Shown: positions 7,898 to 15,296, counted from the first letter of the stretch. The stretch is DNA of 15,447 bases from Phycisphaerales bacterium (GCA_003520025.1 DOVP01000098.1:1-15447), one strand, 5' to 3'. The notes: generated by a model from the sequence alone, not told the origin. Made by a program: numbers and translations.

Positions 7898-8475
7898 GCT
7901 GCGGACTCTCGCCGGGCGATGGAGATCACCACCCGGCTCGCCAGCACAATGGGCCACAGAAAGTGCAGCGTCAACTCGACTGCAGACATCGGAACGCCTT
8001 CGCCCTGGATCAGATCGCCGAAGCCGCCACTCGTCACTGGCCAGATGCGATACATCACCCAACTGGCCCATAGCAACACCACGATCGCCCACACCAGCGC
8101 GCCTACCATCGCGCCACGCACTCTCGCCACAAGCATGATGCCGAGCAGGAATGCCGTGGCTGAGAAGACAACGCGGCTCCATCCGACTTCGACGAGGTAG
8201 TCAGGACGAGGAAGCATCGCCAGTAGATCCCGAGCATGCTCGCCTGTCTCAACACCGCTGAGGCTGAAGATGCCAAGCGTCACTGAATGCACCACGCTGC
8301 CTACCATCATGTTGAATTCGTTGTCGGACAAGTGCTGCGCAACTGTCTGCACTTGCTCGCCGACCGCAATAATAATCAGGCCCCAGCACGCATCGAAGAT
8401 CGCCACGAGCACCATGGTGGTGCCGAAGATGGCCATCCAGTAGCCTGGAGGAAATCTCCCCGCTTGACGATTCAA
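7888..8475 (-). CDS. Four-helix membrane protein of unknown function, paralogue of the gene at 6288-6860
   Basis: A 195-residue protein with membrane helices near 14-38, 100-118, 121-144 and 164-186 and an extracytoplasmic or cytoplasmic loop at about 40-98. It resembles the 6288-6860 product: YWMAIFGTTMVLVAIFDACWG at residues 12-32 parallels CWAPVVGTILILVGIFDLGFG there, and LTLHFLWPIVLASR at 168-181 parallels LALHVIWPLAVLWR. The frame begins at TTG 8475, two nucleotides after the stop of the HD-domain gene, with no strong Shine-Dalgarno. A start at the internal ATG (residue 14, base 8436) would cut into the first helix, so a TTG start coupled to upstream translation is preferred. It lacks the cysteine cluster of its paralogue. 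Function unknown. Confidence 0.72.
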   Translation of the reverse strand: MNRQAGRFPPGYWMAIFGTTMVLVAIFDACWGLIIIAVGEQVQTVAQHLSDNEFNMMVGSVVHSVTLGIFSLSGVETGEHARDLLAMLPRPDYLVEVGWSRVVFSATAFLLGIMLVARVRGAMVGALVWAIVVLLWASWVMYRIWPVTSGGFGDLIQGEGVPMSAVELTLHFLWPIVLASRVVISIARRESAAWR

Positions 8476-8477
8476 TT

Positions 8478-9056
8478 TCAGATCGCCTGCTTGCCAAGCA
8501 ACTTCGCAATGTCGAAATCGACGAAGTCGGCGTGATGAAAGATGATCGATTCGATGCTTCTTTGTACCTTGTCGCCCTCGTGACTGTGCGTAGCGATTAT
8601 GTGCATGGCATCGGCTGGAATGCCGTGCTTGTACGCCATCGCTACGCCGCTAAACGGATGACGCAGCGCTTCGCCGAAGGAGCCCTTGATGATGTTGCCA
8701 GCCTCGTCCTTGTCGAACTCAAGCGGCTTCCCACAGTCGGCCAGCAGTGCTCCGGCGATGAGAATGTCACGGTCGATCGGGATCGTGCACGTAAACGAAC
8801 TCTCGAGAACGTCCGCAATCGCGATGCACTGCCGCACGCATGAATTCAGATGCTCGATAAAGGTCATTTCGATATCGCCGGCAAGCAGGGTGAACTTCAC
8901 GGCACGAAGCTCGTCAAAGGTCCAGCCCTTGCCTCCGCATCCGGTCGTGATGGCCTCGTTCCAGACGGCGGCTACGCGTTCACGAAGCGACTCATCTTGA
9001 ATATCCATCAGGTTGGGGAAGAGTTCTGCGATTTCTGTGACGCCATAGGCAGTCAT
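8478..9056 (-). CDS. HD-domain phosphohydrolase-like protein with a degenerate HD dyad
   Basis: A 192-residue protein resembling HD-superfamily metal-dependent phosphohydrolases. The candidate metal ligands are H69 in EHLNSC, D107 in GALLADCGK, H133 in RHPFSG, H157 and H159 in ATHSHEGD, and H174, H175 and D177 in FHHADFVDFD. The canonical dyad LLHDxGK reads LLADCGK here, so the first dyad histidine is alanine at 106; whether it is catalytically active is doubtful. ATG at 9056 overlaps the acetyltransferase stop (ATGA) and has AAGGAG eight nucleotides upstream, which fixes this start against a longer reading to 9104. A role in nucleotide or second-messenger turnover is possible by family but not shown. 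It sits between the lyase/acetyltransferase pair and the membrane trio. Confidence 0.8.
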   Translation of the reverse strand: MTAYGVTEIAELFPNLMDIQDESLRERVAAVWNEAITTGCGGKGWTFDELRAVKFTLLAGDIEMTFIEHLNSCVRQCIAIADVLESSFTCTIPIDRDILIAGALLADCGKPLEFDKDEAGNIIKGSFGEALRHPFSGVAMAYKHGIPADAMHIIATHSHEGDKVQRSIESIIFHHADFVDFDIAKLLGKQAI

Positions 9057-9631
9057 GCTTGCTGCTCCTTCCATGGGCGGGGGTCCGTCACCAGCATCGC
9101 CCACATATCCACATCAAGGTACCGATCTTCCTTGTGGTACGCCTGACGCTTCACGCCCTCGTGGACGAATCCGTTGCGAATCAAGAGACGCCGCGATGCC
9201 TCGTTGTCCATGAATGTGTCGGCCCAAATGCGGTTCAGACCAATGTCATCGAACCCGTGATCAAGCACCATCTGCAGCATGCAACTGGCGATTCCCTTGC
9301 CACGGACAGATTCCTTGAGCAGGTAGCCCAACCCACCGTGGCCATGCTTCCACTTGATGCCGAGGCCGACGGATCCGACCACTTCGCCATCATGCTCGGC
9401 AAGCAGCAGACTTCCCTCGCCCTTTGTCATGGATTCACAGAGCTTCTCGGTGCACTCTTGTGACCATGCGCGGTCGGGTTTGCGAGGAATTGTGAGAAGC
9501 CCCTCGTACACACCGGGCGAGCGATGGAGTTGAAACATCGCATCCACATCATCCGTCGTCAATACACGAAGCGTCACGCCAAGCCGCTTCTGTGGAAACC
9601 GTTCCAGCCGAAGGTCGACTTCCTCACTCAT
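9053..9631 (-). CDS. GNAT-family N-acetyltransferase (RimJ/RimL-like)
   Basis: A 192-residue GNAT-fold acyltransferase. Typical elements are RVLTTDDVDAMFQLHRSP near the N terminus (22-39), the beta4 strand region LLLAEHDGEVVGSVGLGIKW, the acetyl-CoA pyrophosphate-binding loop VRGKGIAS (consensus Q/RxxGxG/A), LNRIWADTFMDNEASRRLL, and RNGFVHEGVKRQAY near the C terminus. The last two segments are characteristic of the RimJ/RimL-type branch (Acetyltransf_3). ATG at 9631 overlaps the lyase stop codon (ATGA), and its own stop overlaps the HD-gene start the same way, so the three genes are translationally coupled. The substrate is unknown: ribosomal proteins, free amines, antibiotics and other proteins are all possible. 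Being coupled to acetyl-CoA-generating genes suggests but does not prove regulation by protein acetylation. Confidence 0.87.
   Translation of the reverse strand: MSEEVDLRLERFPQKRLGVTLRVLTTDDVDAMFQLHRSPGVYEGLLTIPRKPDRAWSQECTEKLCESMTKGEGSLLLAEHDGEVVGSVGLGIKWKHGHGGLGYLLKESVRGKGIASCMLQMVLDHGFDDIGLNRIWADTFMDNEASRRLLIRNGFVHEGVKRQAYHKEDRYLDVDMWAMLVTDPRPWKEQQA
9065..9070 (-). promoter_or_regulatory. Shine-Dalgarno that fixes the start of the HD-domain gene
   Basis: The minus strand reads AAGGAG, then eight bases, then ATG at 9056. The motif lies inside the last codons of the acetyltransferase gene. It selects the ATGA-overlap start over an in-frame upstream start at 9104, which has no comparable signal. 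Confidence 0.65.
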
Positions 9632-10401
9632 GGCAATGTTCGGGGCGAGGGACCATCGTACCGATGGGCATCCGGTACGACCTTCCGCATCGGCTTCATC
9701 CGCGATTGCTCTTCACGCACATGGGCGATGAGTCCGGGAGTGCGGGCGATCATAAAGAGACCGTTCATTACTTCCGGCTCGAAACCAAGGTCGGCGAGAA
9801 CGGCTCCCATCACGCCGTCGACGTTGATGGGGAGCGGCTTGCCGGCAGTTTTGAAGGCGTCCTCCACCGCCATTGCGGTTCGGCAGTGGTCGCCGAAGGC
9901 ACCCGCTTCGCGTGCCAACTCAAAGAGACGCGATGTCCGGGGGTCGGCGGTATGCACGCGATGCCCGAATCCGCTCATGCGAATACCTTGGGCCTTCCAG
10001 TCGGCGAGCTGCGCAGCAGCAGCATCTTCGAGCGAGCAATGCTCGGTACTTGCCCGGTCACTGATCTGCCCGAGTTGCACGGCGCAGTTCATGATTGCGC
10101 CACCATGATGGGCATTGATCGACATGAGCCCGGCGCCGACCGAGGCGCTCAGCGTGGCGCCAGTCGAGGCGAGCGTTCTGGCCGCCATCGCCGAGGGTGG
10201 CGTAGCGCCGTGGTCGATGGACGAAACGATGATCGCCTCCATCAACCTGCCAGTCGCCCCATCGGGAAGTTCGCCGCGGATGATCAGATACACCGCCTGC
10301 CCGAAAGACACCCGTCCCATCAAGTCGGCAATGTCGTAGCCCCGAACGCGGACGCTGTTCGGTTCGATGTCGGTAATAGCGGTGGGCCACTGTTCGCTCA
10401 T
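9628..10401 (-). CDS. Short citrate-synthase-fold protein, citryl-CoA lyase type
   Basis: A 257-residue protein, far shorter than citrate synthase (about 370-430), matching the compact citryl-CoA lyase type that splits citryl-CoA into acetyl-CoA and oxaloacetate. Citrate-synthase active-site positions are retained: H64 in DHGATPPSAMAAR (cf. DHxxNASTFAAR), H98/H99 in INAHHGGA (cf. LHGGAN), H147 in GFGHRVH (cf. GFGHRVY), D195 in INVDGVMGA, and R220 in ARTPGLIAH. The missing part is mostly N-terminal. ATG at 10401 has GGAGG nine nucleotides upstream (bases 10411-10415) and is one base after the SucD-like stop; a longer reading to 10467 enters the ligase gene. The direct fusion of expression with both ligase subunits favours lyase over synthase. 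A lyase for methylcitryl-CoA or another tricarboxyl-CoA remains possible. Confidence 0.87.
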   Translation of the reverse strand: MSEQWPTAITDIEPNSVRVRGYDIADLMGRVSFGQAVYLIIRGELPDGATGRLMEAIIVSSIDHGATPPSAMAARTLASTGATLSASVGAGLMSINAHHGGAIMNCAVQLGQISDRASTEHCSLEDAAAAQLADWKAQGIRMSGFGHRVHTADPRTSRLFELAREAGAFGDHCRTAMAVEDAFKTAGKPLPINVDGVMGAVLADLGFEPEVMNGLFMIARTPGLIAHVREEQSRMKPMRKVVPDAHRYDGPSPRTLP

Positions 10402-10402
10402 G

Positions 10403-11326
10403 TCACGATGCCTCCACTGCGACGCCGAGAGCCGCGCAGGCTGCTTCGGGCAGGTCGCCAAATCCATCCACGACGGTGGCGCCAGCCGCGGTCAATGCCT
10501 TCACTTTACCAACGTGCGTGCCGCGATCGCCCTCAATGATTGCGCCCGCATGGCTGAATCGGGTGCCCTCCTTGGCTGCCTTGCCGCCGATGTAGGCGAC
10601 GACTGGCTTCGTCACACGTCCAGTCTGGCACAAGTCTGCAAGCCGCTCTTCCATCGAGCCGCCGATCTCTCCGAAGAGCACGATGGCGTCGGTCTCGGGG
10701 TCATCCTCGAACTTGAGGGCGACCTCGGGAAACGTTAGTCCGAGGACCGGATCGCCGCCCACGTGGCAGATTGTCGAAATGCCGAGCCCCGCGCGGCTCA
10801 GGTAGTAGCCACAACTGCTGGACATCCCCCCGCTGCGACTCATCACGCCCACGGTCTTGCCGCGAATCGGCTCGTTGAACCACTGTTTGGCTGAATCGGC
10901 TCGTCCGCCGATCATGCCGATGACCGCGCGACCGGGGCTGATCACGCCGAGCGTATTGGGACCGATGAACTCGGCATCGTTCGCCGCGGCACACTGGGCG
11001 ATGCGCATGGCGTCCCAGAGTGGCACACGGTCCGGCACCAGCATCACCAACTTGACGCCCGCCTCAATCGCTTCGATGGCGGCTCCCTTGACAAGCCTCG
11101 CGGGCACAAAGACAACCGACACATCCACGCCGCCTGCCGCTGCCACGACCTCGGCAACCGTGTCATGCACGGCGATGCCTTCAACCTCTTGGCCACCTTT
11201 GCCGGGCGTGCAGCCACCAACCACCCGAGTACCGAACTCTCGCATCAGTCGTGTACGGGCTCGCCCCTCACGGCCGGTAATGCCCTGCACGATGACCTTC
11301 TTGGTTTCGTCGATGATGATGGCCAT
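10403..11326 (-). CDS. Acid-CoA ligase alpha subunit, SucD/citryl-CoA synthetase type
   Basis: A 307-residue CoA-binding alpha subunit of the succinyl-CoA synthetase superfamily. The Rossmann CoA domain starts VIVQGITGREG (11-21) and carries GGCTPGKGG (37-45). The ligase domain has VGVMSRSGGMS (159-169), VGGDPVLGL, GEIGGS with E220, and the phosphorylated histidine H259 in RFSHAGAIIEGDRGT. All residues expected for the phospho-enzyme mechanism are therefore present. ATG at 11326 is one base after the beta-subunit stop (11328) and has AGGAGG nine nucleotides upstream (bases 11336-11341); longer readings reaching 12010 lie inside the beta gene. Alpha subunits of succinyl-CoA, malyl-CoA and citryl-CoA synthetases look alike, so substrate comes from context: its partners at both sides point to citrate or a related tricarboxylate. 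Confidence 0.9.
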   Translation of the reverse strand: MAIIIDETKKVIVQGITGREGRARTRLMREFGTRVVGGCTPGKGGQEVEGIAVHDTVAEVVAAAGGVDVSVVFVPARLVKGAAIEAIEAGVKLVMLVPDRVPLWDAMRIAQCAAANDAEFIGPNTLGVISPGRAVIGMIGGRADSAKQWFNEPIRGKTVGVMSRSGGMSSSCGYYLSRAGLGISTICHVGGDPVLGLTFPEVALKFEDDPETDAIVLFGEIGGSMEERLADLCQTGRVTKPVVAYIGGKAAKEGTRFSHAGAIIEGDRGTHVGKVKALTAAGATVVDGFGDLPEAACAALGVAVEAS

Positions 11327-11327
11327 C

Positions 11328-12863
11328 TCAACTGGCCTCCTGCGGGCAGTCGATGCCAGCGATGGGCAAATCGACAAAGAGCACAGGCCGACCCGCCCGA
11401 AGACATTCGATCTCACAGGCAATGAACTCCGAGTCGGACTTGGCAGCCGTCTGCTCATCACACGCGATGGCGGGAAGGCCCGTGCCATCATCTTTGAGCA
11501 CGCCACTGGACCACTCAGCCATCTGGGCTGTAAGTGCCGCGTCACAATGTGCGAGATCGATCCATACATGCCCGCCCTCGATCGGGAAGGCCTCAGCATC
11601 GCCGCCGACCCAATCCGGCACGTTCCTCGTGAGTTGATCAGACGAGACTCCAGATGTGCCGTCCATGAGCGTTGTGAACCTCGCGGCGCAGAAGGCCGGG
11701 GTGTCATCCTTGCGGTAGCCCTCAACAGATCCCGGGAGCCCCTCGCAGGCGTCCTCGAGAATTTCGACGGCGCGGTCCTCCGCATTGCCGCCGAGCCGCA
11801 CGACCACGGGCAGAGATATTTCGAGTTCATTGAAGGCCTTGGCCAGTCCGTACGCGGAATGGAACTGCTCCTGACTGGCGACACCCGAGCCGCTTCCGAA
11901 GTACCCGGTGAGCCCCTGCTGAGCGAGAATGACGCGGGCCGCTCGGTACACCTTGGCCGCCGATGGATTCCCGGAGGTATCGCAGAAGTTGGCCAGCGTG
12001 TAGCCCTCATTGGTCACTGCGTCCATGGACATCATCGAGCCGCCGCCGCCAGCGCCGTGGAATCCGATCAAACCCTTGCTCGACTCCCAGCCATCGGTCG
12101 GCAACTTCGCAAAGTAAAACGTGCCGCGATGGTCGTCTTGTTCCAACTGATAGGCGATTCGCTCCAGATCGGTCGCGGGGTGATCCAGTTCGCGAGCGAT
12201 CTCGATGCCGAGTTCGGGATGGCGAAACACCGCGTAATCGTCGATGGTCACCCGGCAGTCAGCCGCGCAGACAGAACCATCTCTGAGAACAACCAGGGGG
12301 TTGACTTCGAATGACCGGGCCTCGTTCACATTGGCCGTCTCAACGATGGCATCAATTGCATCAAGTAGGGCTTGGTGTGATTCCTGCGGAATGTCCGATC
12401 GAGACAACACGGCAGCCACATCATCGCGATCGATGCCATCCGACACGCTGACCGCAAGCCTTGCCACTGTATCGGCCCGTTCCTCGATACCAGTTCCACC
12501 GGCGCAGTCCAGCAGCAACATCGGGGTGCGAGCCGCGTCATCGATCGTCAGCGAGACAAAGAGTTCGTGGGCGATTTCCAGACACTGCTCGACGAGCACT
12601 TCTTCGACGGGAAAGTTGCCGAACTGCATTCCAAGCAGATCTTCGGCGCACTTCCGGGCCTCCTCGGGCGTCTTGGCGAAGCGAACCCCCCCTTTGTCCT
12701 TGCGACCGGTGATCCACGCCTGCACCTTGAGCACCACATGCCCGCCCAATTCCGATGCGACCTGCTCGGCCTCATCGGCAGAGGCGACTGCGCGACCTGC
12801 TGGCACGTGGACGCCTTGAGCCTTGAGCATTCCCTTGCCTTCGTATTCATGCAACCGAGCCAT
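11328..12863 (-). CDS. Acid-CoA ligase beta subunit: ATP-grasp plus ATP-citrate-lyase-like citrate-binding domain, with C-terminal extension
   Basis: At 511 residues this is about 120 longer than SucC (~390). The N-terminal ATP-grasp part begins LHEYEGKGMLKAQGVHVP (4-21), with KVQAWITGRKDKGGV (46-60) and Mg-binding N188 in FEVNPL and D202 in AADCRV. The following domain (about 262-400) reads AGGGGSMMSMDAV (271-283) and ANFCDTSGNPSAAKVYRAA (291-309), closer to the ATP-citrate lyase pattern AGGGASVVYAD...ANYGEYSGxPS than to SucC ANFLDVGGGA. However, VVVRLGGN (353-360) keeps the SucC arginine-leucine where citrate lyase has Arg-Arg. Residues ~405-511 form an unrecognised tail with four cysteines after 467. 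ATG at 12863 has AGGAGG thirteen nucleotides upstream, longer than ideal. Most likely the beta subunit of a citryl-CoA synthetase-like enzyme; succinate or malate as substrate is less likely. Confidence 0.82.
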   Translation of the reverse strand: MARLHEYEGKGMLKAQGVHVPAGRAVASADEAEQVASELGGHVVLKVQAWITGRKDKGGVRFAKTPEEARKCAEDLLGMQFGNFPVEEVLVEQCLEIAHELFVSLTIDDAARTPMLLLDCAGGTGIEERADTVARLAVSVSDGIDRDDVAAVLSRSDIPQESHQALLDAIDAIVETANVNEARSFEVNPLVVLRDGSVCAADCRVTIDDYAVFRHPELGIEIARELDHPATDLERIAYQLEQDDHRGTFYFAKLPTDGWESSKGLIGFHGAGGGGSMMSMDAVTNEGYTLANFCDTSGNPSAAKVYRAARVILAQQGLTGYFGSGSGVASQEQFHSAYGLAKAFNELEISLPVVVRLGGNAEDRAVEILEDACEGLPGSVEGYRKDDTPAFCAARFTTLMDGTSGVSSDQLTRNVPDWVGGDAEAFPIEGGHVWIDLAHCDAALTAQMAEWSSGVLKDDGTGLPAIACDEQTAAKSDSEFIACEIECLRAGRPVLFVDLPIAGIDCPQEAS

Positions 12864-12876
12864 GTGAGCGAGCGTG

Positions 12877-12882
12877 CCTCCT
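12877..12882 (-). promoter_or_regulatory. Strong Shine-Dalgarno at long spacing before the ligase beta gene
   Basis: The minus strand carries AGGAGG, a full anti-16S match, but 13 bases separate it from ATG at 12863; 5-9 is usual. No in-frame start codon lies closer to the motif, and the protein N terminus at ATG aligns with the start of SucC family members. The spacing may lower initiation. Confidence 0.5.
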
Positions 12883-12910
12883 GTTCAGAATGAGGCATGG
12901 TATCGGGCAT

Positions 12911-13735
12911 CTACGCCGCAGCGGACTCACACTCGTGCTTGAGAAAGCTCCCGGCCCAGTGGAATCCGATTGGCGAGCCGAACAAGGCGCCCGCCGCCCA
13001 GTCGATGGGAACAGGCAGAAGCAGATTCGGGATACCGCCGGTGGTATAAGCCCGGTCGATTGCGTCCGGAAGCAGCATGGCCGCCACCCAGCAGGCAAGG
13101 GTTCCAGCAAGCATGACACCCGCGGGCAGCAGGACAGGCTGCACGTTGGGTGACCACAAACGACCAACGAATCCGGCAGCCACCCCCCCCAGTACGGTGG
13201 CGGCCAGCGTCTGCCCTCGGAAGTCACTCTGGGCGACCAACCAGACGACGGGCAAGGCGGCAACGCCGGCGGCGAGCATCTTCAAGCCGTTCGGCGAACG
13301 CAGTGGGTCAGAAGGCGCTCCGTCGACCTCTGGATGGACATCGGGAACTGGACTGCACAGCACAATGGCGATCCAACTCAGGATCAGCAGCACAATGCAC
13401 CACGCCACACCGTCAACAGCCACGATCGCAGCGGAGCCGTGATAGAGCACGTCTCGCATCGGCGCCAGCGAGAGCCCCGCCCAGCCAAGCGCGGCCCCCA
13501 TCACGACCAGACCGCTCAGGCCGGTGATCAACTTAGAAATCGTCATTGCAATCACCCCGCCCACCATCGTGGCAGCAAGCAACGCCACCACAGCCTGGGC
13601 TGGGTGGATGGCCTGCACCACCGTTGGCCCTGGCAGGCCTGTTGCTGATTGCATCCACGGCCACGCGATCTGGTAGGCCAGAACAATGAGCACAAACCCG
13701 GACACGATGATGACCCAACGGGGGAAGGCTGGCAT
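12911..13735 (-). CDS. Multi-pass membrane protein of unknown function
   Basis: A 274-residue, strongly hydrophobic protein with about seven membrane segments (near 7-26, 47-68, 71-92, 107-128, 152-168, 176-192 and 200-222) and one polar loop at ~129-150 rich in Pro, Asp and Glu. I recognise no family motif. It is the first minus-strand gene after the divergent junction with hutH and lies 47 nt before the ligase beta gene, so it may be the promoter-proximal member of the unit or a separately transcribed neighbour. ATG at 13735 is taken as start; a GTG at 13759 would add eight residues. Neither has a clear Shine-Dalgarno. A role in importing a tricarboxylate is conceivable from context only. 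Confidence 0.65.
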   Translation of the reverse strand: MPAFPRWVIIVSGFVLIVLAYQIAWPWMQSATGLPGPTVVQAIHPAQAVVALLAATMVGGVIAMTISKLITGLSGLVVMGAALGWAGLSLAPMRDVLYHGSAAIVAVDGVAWCIVLLILSWIAIVLCSPVPDVHPEVDGAPSDPLRSPNGLKMLAAGVAALPVVWLVAQSDFRGQTLAATVLGGVAAGFVGRLWSPNVQPVLLPAGVMLAGTLACWVAAMLLPDAIDRAYTTGGIPNLLLPVPIDWAAGALFGSPIGFHWAGSFLKHECESAAA

Positions 13736-13784
13736 GGGGGGATGATAAGCGGGAGCCACAAGGGGGATTGATTACCATTGCGGG
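13736..13784. promoter_or_regulatory. Compact divergent promoter region between the minus-strand unit and hutH
   Basis: Only 49 bp separate the start of the membrane gene and the hutH ATG, so promoters for both directions must overlap each other or the genes. On the minus strand TATCAT (bases 13742-13747) is one mismatch from a -10 box and lies six bases before the ATG. On the plus strand TACCAT (13773-13778) lies six bases before ATG. Neither has a convincing -35 partner, and neither gene has a clear Shine-Dalgarno, so leaderless transcripts or starts further inside are possible. Confidence 0.3.
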
Positions 13785-15296
13785 ATGTCTCCTCTGATGC
13801 TGACTGGTGGACCGCTGTCGATCGATGATGTGACGCAAGTAGCGCGTACTGGGCGGCGGGTGGAATTGGGCTCAGAGGCTGCTGTCGCAGTGACCGTGGC
13901 CCGAAGCATTGTGGACGCTGCGGCGGATGGGGTGGATCCGGTCTATGGCATCAACACCGGCTTCGGATCACTCTCACAGCACCGTGTGCCGCCGGAAGAG
14001 ACTGCGGAGATTCAGCGAAACCTGCTCCGCTCCCACGCTGCTGGTGTGGGCAAGCCGCTTGAGGCCGAACTTGTCCGAGCCATGCTGCTCCTGCTTGCGG
14101 CGAGCCTGAGCCGAGGGCACAGCGGTGTTCGAGTCGAAGTCATTGAGGCGCTGCTCTCACTGCTCAACCACGATCTCACGCCAATCGTGCCGTCCAAGGG
14201 ATCAGTCGGCGCTTCCGGCGATCTGGCACCGCTCGCCCATGCGGCGCTCGTGCTGATTGGCGAGGGCGAAGCGATGGTTGGCGAACGTGGGCCAATGCCA
14301 GCAGCAGAAGCGCTCGCCATGACCGCCCTCTCACCGATCACCCTGGCCGCCAAGGAAGGACTCGCGCTCATCAACGGCACGCATCTCATGGCAGGGACGC
14401 TCGCCTTGGCCTGTCACGACATGGACATGCTGCTCGCAACCGCCATGGCCGCCGCCGCGATGAGCATCGATGCCTCCCGCGCCAGCATCGGCCCGCTCGA
14501 TCCTCGCATCCACGCCGCCCGCCAACAACCTGGGCAATACACTGTCGCCGAGCATGTCGCTTCGCTGCTTGCAGGCAGCGAGATTCTTGAGCAGCACTGC
14601 GAAGACGACCCTCGGGTACAAGACCCCTACTGCCTACGGTGTATCCCGCAGGTGCTCGGCGCCGCGATGGACACACTCGCCCATGTCCGGTCGGTCCTGA
14701 CGCACGAACTCGGCGCTGTCACCGACAACCCGCTCATCTTCTCAGGACCGGATGTCATTCTCAGCGGCGGCAACTTTCACGGCATGCCGCTTGCCATCGC
14801 CGCGGATACCGCCAAAATCGCCCTCTGCCACATCGCGGGCATCGCCGAGCGGCGGGTCTTCTGGCTGCTCAGCGGCCACGATTGTGAGAATCCGGTGCCT
14901 GTCCATCTCAGCCCTTCGCCGGGGCTCCACAGCGGCCTGATGATTGCCCAATACACCGCCGCTGCGCTCTGTAACGAGATGCAGGTCCTTGCCACTCCGG
15001 CAAGCGTGGGCAACGTGCCGACCTCGGCGGGTATCGAGGACTACAACTCCATGGGTGCCACCTCTGCGCGGCATCTGCGTGAGTCCGTGACCATGGCCAC
15101 ACAAGTGGTTGCGATCGAACTGCTGGTTTCGGCCGAGGGTATCGAGCATCAACGGCCGCATCGCAGCGGAGATGGCGTCGATCGCGTCCATGCTGCGGTC
15201 CGAGCACTGGCCCCACCGCTCGAGGGCGACCGCTCTCCCTCGCCCGATATCGAAGCACTCGCCAAGGCGATTCCGGAGGGCAGCCTGCTACCCTGA
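13785..15296 (+). CDS. hutH: Histidine ammonia-lyase
   Basis: HutH deaminates L-histidine to trans-urocanate, the first step of histidine degradation in the cytoplasm. The 503-residue length is normal for the family. The Ala-Ser-Gly triplet that cyclises to the MIO electrophile is A143-S144-G145 in [14 protein letters not shown]. Other landmarks are [12 protein letters not shown] with catalytic Y54, [43 protein letters not shown], and [17 protein letters not shown] at 13785 is used; an ATG at 13797 four codons later is an alternative, and neither has a clear Shine-Dalgarno. It is followed by hutU after 32 nt and faces away from the tricarboxylate unit. Confidence 0.96.
   Translation: MSPLMLTGGPLSIDDVTQVARTGRRVELGSEAAVAVTVARSIVDAAADGVDPVYGINTGFGSLSQHRVPPEETAEIQRNLLRSHAAGVGKPLEAELVRAMLLLLAASLSRGHSGVRVEVIEALLSLLNHDLTPIVPSKGSVGASGDLAPLAHAALVLIGEGEAMVGERGPMPAAEALAMTALSPITLAAKEGLALINGTHLMAGTLALACHDMDMLLATAMAAAAMSIDASRASIGPLDPRIHAARQQPGQYTVAEHVASLLAGSEILEQHCEDDPRVQDPYCLRCIPQVLGAAMDTLAHVRSVLTHELGAVTDNPLIFSGPDVILSGGNFHGMPLAIAADTAKIALCHIAGIAERRVFWLLSGHDCENPVPVHLSPSPGLHSGLMIAQYTAAALCNEMQVLATPASVGNVPTSAGIEDYNSMGATSARHLRESVTMATQVVAIELLVSAEGIEHQRPHRSGDGVDRVHAAVRALAPPLEGDRSPSPDIEALAKAIPEGSLLP

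Larger units (their letters stand above)
736..13735 (-). other. Predicted 13-gene transcription unit (tricarboxylate-related cluster)
   Basis: All thirteen minus-strand genes are co-directional. The gaps in transcription order are 47 nt, 1 nt, 1 nt, ATGA overlap, ATGA overlap, 2 nt, 10-nt overlap, 38 nt, 11 nt, 46 nt, 17 nt and 33 nt. I see no intrinsic terminator with a U-tract inside. The central block from the ligase beta gene to the 332-residue membrane gene is so tight that translation is probably coupled. Internal promoters in the 38-47 nt gaps are possible but none is evident by eye. Confidence 0.6.

Noticed and set aside
11327..12010. N-terminal extension of the SucD-like protein
   Set aside because: It lies inside the beta-subunit gene, and an AGGAGG Shine-Dalgarno sits nine bases before the ATG at 11326.
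10857..12314. A 485-codon plus-strand open frame
   Set aside because: It lies antisense to the ligase alpha and beta genes, which have clear family motifs. Long antisense frames are common at this G+C content, and the translation has no recognisable domain.
10403..12863. Malate-CoA ligase (MtkAB) of the serine cycle
   Set aside because: The adjacent lyase is of citrate-synthase fold rather than the malyl-CoA lyase (TIM-barrel) type, and the beta subunit has ACL-like citrate-domain motifs.
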